NCBI RefSeq assembly: GCF_910592395.1
Contig: NC_088308.1
Span: 24,567,501-24,631,500, forward strand
Source: Lineus longissimus
Taxonomy: Eukaryota > Nemertea > Pilidiophora > Heteronemertea > Lineidae
DNA length: 64,000 nt
Direction of reading: 5' to 3'
Shown: positions 39,167 through 49,369 of the stretch, piece by piece
How positions within the stretch are numbered: the stretch's first letter is position 1
Layout: each line of letters opens with the position of its first letter
The notes under the pieces: generated by a model
Databases searched by the model: none
What the model was told of the DNA's origin: nothing
What the model saw: only the letters and a program-made list of their open reading frames with translations
Translations under genes and position numbers: made by a program

Positions 39167-42100
39167 GGTCACCTCAGAGGTAAGTGAAGAGATAAGTTTT
39201 AATGCTTATTGGCAAGGGGGCTCAAAAGTTTATTGAAATTTTATGCTGACTTCAATTCTATATTGGACCAATGAGCTGTATTAATATCGAAGTCAAAGAA
39301 TTGGTGCTACTTTTTATAACTTGACGTTTTCTAACACTAGCATTTATATTTTTAATCGGTAGTCTGTGATACCTATATTTTACATAGTTGGTGCTCTACA
39401 TGATGTCAAGATGTTTTAGGTAATGATCCCTTCTCGATATCTTTATGTGCCTTATATTAGCAATATAGGATAAACTGAGTGGAAAATCAGTGGTATCGCT
39501 TCTTGCCTTTCCTTTTGAGCCCTTGATGCCTGCACCATTCTAATCAAATTCATTTTCAGATATACCAGGTAAGTGGAAAATGAAATGCATGAAAAGCAAC
39601 ATCTGAAAAATGTCTTGTTCTGACGAATTGGTGTATTGTGTGCAACCTTATCAACAACAGGACAAAACTACATCTTGGCTGGATACCGAGAGAAGAGATT
39701 GTCACTGAGTGAAGTAGAATGACTTGGTCAACAGACAGAGTGATTGAGTGAATCTTTATTCAGCTGGGAGTGGTATAAATTTGAAAAGTCTACCAGATTT
39801 AGGATTGTGGGATTGGCTTGTAATCTTTTGCTTGAAATAACATTTGATGCCCATGGACAATTTCCTTTCGGTTGGTTATGACTATCAAAAGATCAACATC
39901 GGCTACTAATTGATATGGTTGGTAATATCAACAAGTGGAGTTTCAGTTATCTGCCATGTTTGTCAAAATTGTTGAAAAATCGCTGAAAATCTGTGCTGGG
40001 CCATTCCACATACCAACTAAAACTTTACAATAAAACAATAATTTCTTTTCTGGGTGGGTGTAGTTCGAATTTCTGTTGTGATTTCAATCTGTGCTTGCAT
40101 AATGTTCATGTTTTTTTACCAATAAATCATCCCTTTTTAATAATAAACCTGTATATTCGCACCAGACCAGTGTTAGATTCCGAAACATAATGTTTGAATC
40201 GTCGGAGAGGACAAGTGACAAGTCCCACCATACATGCCATACTACCGTCCATTCTGACATGCTCAGCCTGGGTGTGTCACTCCGCACCCAAAACCCAGGC
40301 CATTACCAGGTATTTCTAGTCATTGTAAGGTCGTTCGTCTTCAGGAAGGAAAGATGCTGACGGATATTTAGAGGTATTTCTCATGTTTATTGGATGTGGG
40401 GTGTAAACATTCTCTTGGCCCGGTTCTTACTGGTGTGTTAGTTAGCCCCGACGAACCTCTGGGTGTGGCCATCTTGATTGTGATGATGGGTATGGATGAG
40501 CTGCTATTCACGCATACATGAGGTATTCTCACTCAGCAGGGCTTTTCCATCCGTGTCTTGAAGTACAGATGTTGGTGACACAAAATCAAAAACTTTCACT
40601 GAAAAATAATGGAATCTTAAAATAGCAGGTGGGTCGAATCTTGACCTTACGACTTAAAATGCACATTGGACTGAGTCAGAGTTACATTGTGTCCTATTTT
40701 GTCACGGAAGAGAAAAAAAAAGCCACACTTCAAGCGCCGAGGGGATGGAAAAACCCTGCCCAGTTGTTGCAGTCTGGAATTTCCCAGTTGCAGTTGCATT
40801 CATATTAAGCCGAACCACTTTGTTATCCATCAAATGCAAATCAGACATTCTCCAGTCCAAAGCAATATGTACTTTTAGGTTAGAAAATATCAATTAAAAA
40901 GTATGGTACATGACATGTAGCCTGAAACGAGTGTAAGCCCTATGAATCTATTGAAGGGAGGGCTTTATAGCAGATACAGTTTAGAAGGTGTGTTTCCAAA
41001 TACATTATACATTCATGCTCCACTTTCAATCTACAGTGTGTTTGTTTGAAGTCTCTGCATCACTCCTCCTCAATTCCTTTTGAAAAAAAGACACTCTACA
41101 GGTCTTTATGTTCTGGAAAATAGTAAAACTTGTACGATTTTTATGAAGTCACAATTTTCAGAAATAGGTTGATGTTGTCAGGTGATGATGCACTTTGATC
41201 ATAAGTTGTTGTAACATAGGTGGGCCATCAGTACATTAATGAATAAGTGTATGTAATTTCTGATTAAGAGCTTTAACAGCCGTCTCCTCACACTATCAAA
41301 TACCAGCTCATACTTAGGAAGAAAGACCCACATCATTTATCAGAGGTTAGTGATAAACCCTGCACAAGGTAGTGGCATTTTGAGACAATGTGATTTCTGG
41401 AGAATTCTTCCCCGTATGATAAAAATATTGTGACTTCAAATATTAGCAGCAGTAGTTGGAAAGCCAAGCTAGAAGTTTAAAAAAGTAAGGGTCCATGGAT
41501 AGTTTGGGTTGGCCTTTGACAGCGTATAAAGAATTTGCATGATTGAAAGTTTACCAACCATAGTGAGTTTCCTCCACTTTCTCATTTACTCAAATGCCAT
41601 CTCCTCAGCCCCTAGGGGGTTCAGGTGTTCTGCTTCAGTGACTGGTCCATCGGAATGAAGAGAAGAAGACACAAGGTGCATAATTTAACATAGTTTTTCT
41701 TTTGTAGTCTTCTGTGTTGATCATGCTCAAAACATTCCTGCATAATGTATTATGAATGCTGGTTCCCCAGAAACTACCTTGGCTGCAGAATGAATGTGCT
41801 TTAATTTAAATTTTTGAATTGATGTGAATATGTGAAAATCAGTTGTGATACTGTCAATCTGCAAAAGTTAATGAGTCCACTCTTGTCCATGTAACTCACA
41901 GGGCAGAGCAAAATTAACAGTTTTATACCCCGAAATTATGTTGGGTTGTGCTTTAGCCATAACTTGCGCCGTATTTGACCTTTGAGCCAGGGTAGTTTTT
42001 ATGCCAGCCCGATGGATGATGTGACCAGAAAGAAGACCACAGGTAACCATTAGATTTCAGTAACCATCTAAGACTATGATTCGTGTTTTGCTAACACCTG

Positions 42101-42821
42101 CGTATTTCTGTTTGTTTTTGGCAGCTTTCTCAAGGATTTTATGCCGGACAGCCAGAAGAACAACTCTTGATTGGTTTTGACTCCACAGTGATGTTCATGT
42201 GCGAGGATTACTCAATGTTGGATTGAAGATGTGAAGATAGGGTATGGTGATGAGGTGATTTGTACATTTTAGATGATACTCCTTGTAGTGGTAGTAAAAT
42301 TTTCACTTTTTGATCTTCTTTCAGAATTAGAAAACACTTCTAAATTTATGATGCCATTTTGGAGTGTATCTATCGAAATATAATATCAAAAATGAACCAT
42401 GCAATTTAATCAATAATAAAAATGTTCGAGTTATTTCATTACAAGAAGTGATTTTCGAAATTTTCTCCAATTGTCACCTATTTCATCACAAGCAAGTTTT
42501 TAAAAAAATATTTTTTGCAGTTGTCACCACTTGTGATAAAATAACTTCTCACACTTTAATCAATTTTGTGAATATCTTTGATTCAATAATGAAGACCTTT
42601 CTGGAGACATTCCACAGTTATAGTTTCAGAAACCGTTTTCCCTCAGTTTCAAAACTTTCTCCTTTTTAAGTTATAGTTAGGTGTGTCTCAGTTTTGTCAG
42701 ACCGTTTGATTCGATATATTTCAAGCAATGATAAAACTAAAGAATATAACATTGCCTGTTCAATGTTGCAATCTTGAGAATGTGGAATAATGATCGCAGT
42801 ATTGTCTTGACAATTTAGTCA
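39167..42821. other. LUC7L3 3' UTR and downstream DNA
   Basis: No gene seen. A consensus donor (CAGAG then GTAAGT) lies 13 nt after the LUC7L3 stop, so the 3' UTR may be spliced. A 9-nt block at 39,560-39,568 has a pyrimidine-rich AG before it and GTAAGT after it. A good acceptor stands at 42,124 (TTTTTGGCAG). AATAAA hexamers at 40,029 and 40,121 would end an unspliced transcript. Confidence 0.4.
40121..40126 (+). terminator. Candidate LUC7L3 proximal poly(A) signal
   Basis: AATAAA about 955 nt after the stop codon, preceded by a second AATAAA at 40,029-40,034. Its use depends on whether the downstream donor at 39,180 is spliced. Confidence 0.35.
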
Positions 42822-43193
42822 TTAACACCTTCAGCGCCGAACCACGCAGGTCGGCGTAGCCCAAATCCCCCTCCCCTTTGAGCTGGTAATCGGAGATCTT
42901 ATGGACTTCATGAAAGAACTACGCCATCGCCATCTTCAGGGTAAGGTAGGAACCGAAAAGACAACCATCGCCATCTTCAGGGCACGGTCGGAACTGAAAG
43001 ACCGTTGGTCTTTTCATTTCCTATCTTGCCCTGAAGATGGCGATGACGGACGTTGGTCTTTTCATTTCCTATCTTGCCCTGAAGATGGCGATGACGTAGT
43101 TCTTTCATGAAGTCCATGAGACACCGATAACCAGCTCAAAGAGGGGGGATTTGGGCCACGTAAATCTACGTGGTTCGGCGGTGAAGGTGTTAA
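42822..43193. mobile_element. piggyBac-type MITE: long terminal inverted repeats flanked by TTAA
   Basis: The element lies between TTAA at 42,822-42,825 and TTAA at 43,190-43,193, leaving 364 bp inside. The ends begin CACCTTCAGCGCCGAACCAC and, on the other strand, CACCTTCACCGCCGAACCAC. Inverted similarity continues inward for over 110 bp. Inside is a nested tandem and inverted duplication with four copies of CCATCGCCATCTTCAGGG or its complement. It has no transposase. TTAA targets and TTAACAC..TTCAG.GCC ends are typical of piggyBac-derived MITEs. A 69-codon frame inside (42,901-43,110) is a by-product of the repeats. Confidence 0.75.
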
Positions 43194-43264
43194 TGAATGT
43201 TAGGTATTCATGGCTGTTTGCCTGATCATTTTAAGCATGCATCATGATCCTGTGCATGAAATGT

Positions 43265-43285
43265 GTACATGTACATGTACATGTA
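43265..43285. repeat. (GTACAT)n microsatellite
   Basis: About 3.5 perfect copies of the hexamer. The same ACATGT word recurs singly through the window. Confidence 0.7.
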
Positions 43286-44289
43286 TATACCATTGCTGCA
43301 ATTAATGTTGTGCTCTTGTATTATACAATGTAGGCCAGCTTGAAAAATCTTGTTGGTATGTTGCAACACATGTATTATTGGCATCACCCACAACTACCTT
43401 TACTTGTAAATGTTGGTGTGAATTATACTCTCCTTTCGTGAATCCTTGCAACATGTAACTCATATGTCTGTACTTGACTTGTTTTTAATCAGAAGCTTGA
43501 CTGCTATTCTAGGATGGTTCATAAAGCTGGCAATCTTGTATGAAGTTGTTGCAGACAATGACTTGTGCGTGATATCAATATCATCATGAAATGCTTATAA
43601 GCAATTGGCCGCTATGCTTAGTTGATTGTAGAAGAGTAAAATATTTGAGCGATATTTGTGTGACAGTCCAAACCAAAAATTTTGATTTATGTTTGGAAGC
43701 GTGGATAAGGGATGTATGTTTTTCTTTTACTTTTCATGGGTCCTTTTTGCAGAATTAAGGGGGTAATTATGTGGAAAATGTTTGGGTGGGAGTAGGGGAT
43801 GGAATGTGGAAGAAGTTGTAAGTGTGAAGTATTTGTCGGCATCGGCATATTGTAAACTTTATATGGCAGTTAATTAATTTGAATGGTAAGCTTGCTTTGT
43901 AAAGTGATGCTGGTTTTTGCTCATGTTTTTCCTTCATAGATCTAGACTGAATGCCTGTTCAAAGACCTGTCTGGTCTAAAGACTCAAGTCGAATTGAGTC
44001 GTAATAACTAACAAGAATGTAGCAATATTTGTGCAAAGATTTTCTGTCACTACCATGAGATAATAAACACTTCTGCTTTTGTATATTCTTTGTTGATTTG
44101 ATCAAATCTTTACTCTCATACTTGGAGTAGGAGCTTCTGAGGAGTAGCCTATATACTGATGGTATAGTTTCTCATCTGGGGAGGTGGGTAGCCTTGGCTT
44201 AGCCCAGAAAAGTCTGACATTACAATCTGTTCAATCCTATTCAAGTTGTCTGGAAAGAACGTAGGATGTTCTGCAGGAATAGTAAAAAA
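43286..44289. other. No gene seen; possible distal end of the LUC7L3 transcript
   Basis: AT-rich sequence without a reading frame worth reporting. AATAAA at 44,062-44,067 is followed by a T/GT-rich tract and could be a distal poly(A) site. Confidence 0.35.
44062..44067 (+). terminator. Candidate distal poly(A) signal
   Basis: AATAAA followed by CTTCTGCTTTTGTATATTC, a plausible downstream U/GU-rich element. It would suit an extended, spliced LUC7L3 3' UTR that includes the MITE. Confidence 0.3.
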
Positions 44290-44905
44290 TGGACGCTGGG
44301 AGGTGCTTACTTTCGACGCAATTGAGACACTGAAGGCAACCCGGACTGGGATTTTCTTGATATTGGAAGTCATGTTGGAAATTTCGCACTGATGGCGGCA
44401 AAATGGGATCGAAAAGTTCTGGCTGTCGATTCAAGTTTTGCGATTATTTGTCGTCTACGTAAGTCATGTGACCTTTGTGGTCTTTCTGATCAGATTGTGA
44501 CTGGTGACGAATACAAAACTGTCGCCACCACAATATTGCCCGGCAATTACGCAGCAGGATACATCGTTGACATCAATGACGGTGTCACCAAAGCTAAAGC
44601 GTTCCAGGAGCCAGTTCCCATGATTCGTCTTGATGACATTCTTGAAGACAGCCATCATGAAACTCGACATCAAAGGATACGAAGCAAGGGCTCTGGAACA
44701 CGCGATTGAACTGTTCAAAACAATTAACATCCCATACGTTTTCATGGAATGGCACATTCTTCGTGCGGATTCAGACGCCGTGGAAAAAGTTATAAGCTTC
44801 TTTTAATACGACACATGGCTATATTGCCTGGGGGCATTTCTGACTTTCAACCACTTGGTGACATCAAGGATTGGCCAGAGACCTATTGTTGGATTAAAGT
44901 CAGGG
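44290..44905 (+). pseudogene. Broken FkbM-family SAM-dependent methyltransferase
   Basis: Pieces of the FkbM methyltransferase fold appear in order but in different frames. Near 44,345 is DWDFLDIGSHVGNFALMAAK, the SAM-binding motif I. Near 44,608 is VPMIRLDDILEDS. From 44,656 the frame shifts to MKLDIKGYEARALEHA, the family K(I/L)D(V/I)xGYE signature, and then YVFMEWHIL. From about 44,805 further frame changes give THGYIAWG and then ISDFQPLGDIKDWPETYCWI. An in-frame TGA lies upstream of motif I (near 44,325). At least two frameshifts and several stops make a working enzyme unlikely. No intron signals separate the pieces, so the source was intronless here. Confidence 0.7.
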
Positions 44906-45540
44906 GCCCAGTAAGAGTTCTCTACTAACAGATGTTCTTGAAATTCCGTCTGCACTGTTGCCTTCTGATTATTCATACCATCATTGCCGTGGGTGGTTCC
45001 TGCCCAGACGAAATAATGGTGTGGAAGTGTAGGTTATGATGATGTACTGCGAATGTATCACCTTTCGCCAGCTATATTCTCCCAAAGGAGAAATAAACTA
45101 CCGACTGCGACCTCAATTAGATCGCTGGGTCTCATTCAAATGTTGTTTGGTTTCCTGTCCGGTAATTACCTATACTCGCTTGGGATTCGGCTTAGATTCT
45201 GCAAGTATTGTACCCATTATAGGTTCATCGAAATATTCCAGATGGCGCCGGGTTTTCCGTTGCAGTTCGACAAAAGCTTTCTCACACAGTCAAGTTTTTG
45301 TCATTTTCTGTCCGATTATACGAGAGATATATAATTTCAATTTCCATGAGCAATAAATAAAGTATCCCTGAATTCAATATTCGGAATTCGTGAAATTTGT
45401 GAAACCTCGCTATATTTTAGCAAGATGAATAGCACAAGGTCGTGACATTCTCCCTTTGTTCTCCGTTATCTTTAGTTGACGACTCCACCCCATACATTAC
45501 TCCTGATAACCAGGGCGACGTGGTATGAATTTCATACGAG
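44906..45540. other. Spacer between the FkbM relic and the GPCR array
   Basis: Two overlapping plus-strand frames (45,036-45,356 and 45,053-45,334) have no recognised similarity. Otherwise nothing is seen. Confidence 0.35.
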
Positions 45541-47208
45541 TCTAAAATGAAGGGACGATAGTGCTTTCATCGCAGACACAGCGCCATGAAACGGAGATAG
45601 ATGAGTGCGACGAGACGGTTTGTGATTCGAGCACATACAACTTAAAGCAACGAATTTTACATGATGATTTCCAGTGACGAAACCCCCTCCCCCTCAAATG
45701 CGCCTTGACATCTTGTAGTCCCGAAAGATAAAGGGCAGTAACAGTCCACGCGTCTCATCCACATGAGAGTCTCTCTTTCAGATCATAGCATACTGCTCCC
45801 ATGATTGTCTTCAACAAATTTCTGATTGATTAAATCTCTTCATGGGGCTGGCCTGTTCGGAATGATTGCTTCTGCGATCGTCTGCTAAATGAGAGTGTCA
45901 TTTGTTTGATTGTTGCTTCGAGTCGCCAGATTGAATATCAAGAAGAAGATTTTGGAGAATTGCTTGTTGCGAAGCAATAGGAATCTTCCGAGATAATCTG
46001 CACTTACGCGAAAGGTGAGCTCATCGTTTCTCTCAGCATGGAAGATAGAGTCATGTTGTCACATATGCTGAGAGCCATCGTAATGTCTATATATATTCAG
46101 GATTTTTGTTCTTGAACTGGACAAGTGAATAGCTGGTCCAAATGATACATGTATAGGGGAGAGTTATGGACCCGCATTTGCGTCCTTGATTGTCATTGAA
46201 GAAATTGTCTACTTCAGGTTGATAAACAATGCATCGGAATATAGTATACATGTATATGTATGTGGTTCTTTCGCTATCTTCCATGATAGCAAATTGATCT
46301 GTAAGAAAACTATACATGAATTTTCCTTGTTGACACCGTCGAATATCTCGTCGTTTCCTGGGGATTATCGAATACCCGTTTTTGTAATCACGCATGCCAA
46401 GTTCCCGGGAGGACATGTTTAATACTCCCTATCTGTCTCAATAAAACACGCTAAGAACAGCAGAATGCACTCGCAATGGTCCCACTTGATCATGATCATC
46501 CCATTACAGCGTATTAACGAACTCCTAGCTTCCAATTAAGTGCCTTTGATTGCTCCTTGTATATTTCATCGAGGGCTTCTTTTCGCCATGTAAAGACACC
46601 CTCCACGCCTGAATTGGGGGATCATGGATCAAGTGATTTAACATTGTGGTTATTCCTGAGGAGGAGGCGTCAATAGTAGCCTACTAATCAGTTAGAAAGG
46701 TTGGCCCGTTGGTCCACGAGACTACGATATTTTGGCCGGAGAATGTTTGGTGAATTCCGGCCGAAAGGTAAGCAGAACAAAACTCAAAAACTGGACATAA
46801 TTCATACGCTCTTATCATCGCTGCGGCTCCCGAGAAAATGCACATTATGGCCAGTACATGCTCAAGGTTAATTGTCACCGTTGCTAAAAGGAATGTGCGT
46901 CAATCTCTGTTTGGCCTTGCTAACGACTGAGAGTAAACTGTTTTCCAAAATGGTCAAGTTGATCTAGTTTGTGCGGCCAAGTAAGCATGATATCGCCAAG
47001 GAACGTTATGAGAAAGTGAAGACGCTGAGAGTGCACGTGGTAATGGGTTTGAAACCCTCTGGCGATGTCTTGTGAGATTTGATTACTTGTTTGCGCATGG
47101 CATACTCATCATTATTCTACATCGTTGGAGCGGCACACTTCACAGTGAAAATCATCCGATCGAAATTTGAAGTGTCAACACAGCTGAGCAATTCGTGGCA
47201 CTTTAATC

Positions 47209-47663
47209 CTGTGAATTGCGGCGAAATTGAGGACTTCGAATATGAAACATCCGTACTCTGACAGTTTCTGGCCTATATGATGTCAAAAGGGTGATAATGA
47301 AATCGCATATTGAATTTGCCGGCGAAGTTTGCGCTGGATACCCATCCGGACCGGGGATGCGCAAGCTACAAAAGATGTTCAGTAACCATTTTGTTAATGA
47401 CCTCATTTTTCATAAATCAAGTTACCCTATTGCCTGTTATATTTTTCTGACCATAGGACTGCATTGTGGTGCGATAAAACAAATTTATTTAGTCAAACAC
47501 GAAATCCTTCTGTTGATCGCTCTGCCTTCCAGCGAATATTTGATTTGTTAGAAACTTTACAAGCTGATGTAAATCTACATGATATTTGAATAATGCCATT
47601 TATTCGCGGCCGCTTGGTCCGCGGCTGTTTTCTTCAAGCTGCTGGAAACGACAATAAGCGCCA
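47209..47663. other. Nearly invariant spacer block, unit 1
   Basis: Over about 455 bp, unit 1 differs from unit 2 at one base, and units 2 and 3 look identical (50,934-51,388; 54,675-55,129). The GPCR genes of units 1 and 2 differ at about 3% of sites. The block contains an 84-codon ATG frame (from 47,297) with a hydrophobic middle (YPIACYIFLTIGLHCG), altered only by one Ser/Cys change. It is unknown whether this is coding, regulatory or recently converted. The block is deleted from unit 4 and absent from unit 5. Confidence 0.55.
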
Positions 47664-47830
47664 CTATAACAAGACATCAGTTTCGTCTGAACGTTGTTTT
47701 CCATTTGTAGAGGGAAGTGGATACAGATGCAATAAAGCAGACTCGCTCTCCTCATTTTTACATTTGTTGACGGTTCTTTGTGATTGGTATGGTGCAGCCA
47801 TTATGCCGTATACATGCAATCACGTACTCT

Positions 47831-47902
47831 CAGTTTTAGAAACGTTTTATGAAGTAATCTTGAAATTTGAATAGCTATAATAGCACCGAATTTATCATTT
47901 TT
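47831..47902 (+). pseudogene. GPCR TM7 relic in spacer, unit 1
   Basis: Aligns with the TM7 end of the neighbouring GPCR genes. ATAGCACCGAATTTATCATT matches the gene sequence ATAGCACCAACTTTATCATT, and before it TTCYEVI-like codons (TTTTATGAAGTAATC) match the gene's FCEVI codons. Stops and a small indel break the frame. It is the remnant of an older receptor copy. The same relic is at 51,573-51,646, 55,314-55,387 and 58,679-58,752. Confidence 0.5.
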
Positions 47903-48157
47903 TGTGGTCCTCTACAATAATAACACTGAGGGCATGTCACACACTGCCCAATCCTGCTCAGGATTTTGGAACGTCTGCTGCAAACTGCGGGAATCTGAAA
48001 AGTTCAGTATTGGATGCCGTTGGTAGCCTGTATGTAAGGCCAATGTACGCCTACAAAACACTGCGTTGTTATTGCGAATAAATGACAACTCACGCCTGTA
48101 CATGAAGGAGCAGTCCTATCTATAGCCACGACTACTTTGATATTCTTAGCTACTTTC

Positions 48158-48165
48158 TATATATA
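48158..48165 (+). promoter_or_regulatory. TATA-like box of GPCR copy 1
   Basis: TATATATA 246 bp before the ATG. Equivalent boxes are at 51,900, 55,641, 59,009 and 61,128 (TATATAAA in copy 5), always 245-261 bp before the start and preceded by CTACTTTC or GTACTTTC. Confidence 0.4.
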
Positions 48166-48403
48166 TGATTTACGACCAAACAAAGGAAGGTGAGAAAATA
48201 TATGGCTATCCAAAACGAAGGGATGTCTCGGCAGTTACCTTGAGTCAAGTGTCATCTCGACAACTGTTCCTCAGCCGACTCGTGAAAGGACAGATTGGAA
48301 TGGGAAGTGACAATCGAAGATAAAATATGAACAAGGCTCAAGAGAGGTGGAGTAGCGTCACCATTTCCCGTTCCTGAAAGTCTGTTTATATTCTCAGCCA
48401 ATC

Positions 48404-49369
48404 ATGGCTACATCACCCAGCAAAGTCAAGCTGCAAGGTGTATCTATCTTTGATATTGTTGGTTATATTCAGGGATATGTCGTTCTTCTGATCATAGTCA
48501 TCGGCCTGGGTGGGAACGTTCTTTCGTTAGTGGTGTTTTTGAAGGTAAAACGAAGCAGCGATCCTACAGTACAGTACTTCAGCGTTGTTACATTTTGTGA
48601 CGCTGGTGTACTTATGCTCGGTTCGGTACCGCAGTGGTTGCGATGGAGCATGCCGTATGTTTTCGGAAATCAGTATGTAGATCTGTATGGTATATCAAAC
48701 CTAAGCTGCAAGCTTTTGCGATTTATATTTTGTTTCTGTGCTACGATGTCGTCATTTTGCCTTGTTAGTTTTACGCTCGAACGAGCTGTTTTTGTTTGGT
48801 TTCCTTTAAAACGTGCTCTCATCACAGGCCGCAAACGGAAATTTGCTTTACTTATTATTTGCCTTCTTGGCATAGCAACGAACGTACACGTAGCTCTTTT
48901 AATGGAGAATTATGATGAACCGGTTGGGTCCAATTGTTATTACAAAAATGTCCTTGTTGATTTTACCGCCGACAGCCTACGCTATGTTTTGTTACCGTGT
49001 GTGTTTTTATTTATTTTCAATGTGGTTATAATACTCGGCATAGTAAAATCTCAGAAAGATAGAACGCATGTTTCACGAACCAAAACATTGATGGATTCAA
49101 AGCAAAAAGCTGTTCATATCAACCTTATTCTGGTATCAGTTTTCTATATTGTTTTCCACCTTCCACGTTTTGTAGCTTGGACTGTATTTAATGAGTCACA
49201 GAAGCGAGGTATGTCCAGTGACCATATGGAAATGCTTTTTCTAACAGCCAATTTTTGCGAAGTTATATGGAATCTGAACTATAGCACCAACTTTATCATT
49301 TATTGCACTTCACTTGGATTCTATAGAGAAGAACTCGGCAAATTGTTTTATTGTTGTCATCACAAGTAA
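48404..49369 (+). CDS. Class A (rhodopsin-like) orphan GPCR, copy 1
   Basis: Intronless 321-residue seven-helix receptor. TM1 is about 15-47 with N38 (1.50). TM2 is about 54-78 with D66 (2.50). TM3 starts at C102, which probably bonds C178 in extracellular loop 2. TM4 is about 146-166, TM5 about 192-214 with P198, TM6 about 237-262 with P254, and TM7 about 276-302. Helix 8 ends in CC at 317-318, a possible palmitoylation site. The DRY position is E126-R127-A128, the TM6 CWxP Trp is absent (FHLP), and NPxxY reads NFIIY (296-300). TNFIIYC at the end of TM7 recalls FMRFamide-receptor-like invertebrate peptide receptors. The ligand is unknown. Start: the first ATG after a leader conserved in all copies. 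TTTATATTCTCAG just before the ATG could be a splice acceptor for a 5' UTR exon. Confidence 0.9.
   Translation: MATSPSKVKLQGVSIFDIVGYIQGYVVLLIIVIGLGGNVLSLVVFLKVKRSSDPTVQYFSVVTFCDAGVLMLGSVPQWLRWSMPYVFGNQYVDLYGISNLSCKLLRFIFCFCATMSSFCLVSFTLERAVFVWFPLKRALITGRKRKFALLIICLLGIATNVHVALLMENYDEPVGSNCYYKNVLVDFTADSLRYVLLPCVFLFIFNVVIILGIVKSQKDRTHVSRTKTLMDSKQKAVHINLILVSVFYIVFHLPRFVAWTVFNESQKRGMSSDHMEMLFLTANFCEVIWNLNYSTNFIIYCTSLGFYREELGKLFYCCHHK

Noticed and set aside
42901-43110. 69-codon frame inside the TTAA element
   Set aside because: Its repeats of WSFHFLSCPEDGDD come from the nested DNA duplications of the MITE, not from a protein.
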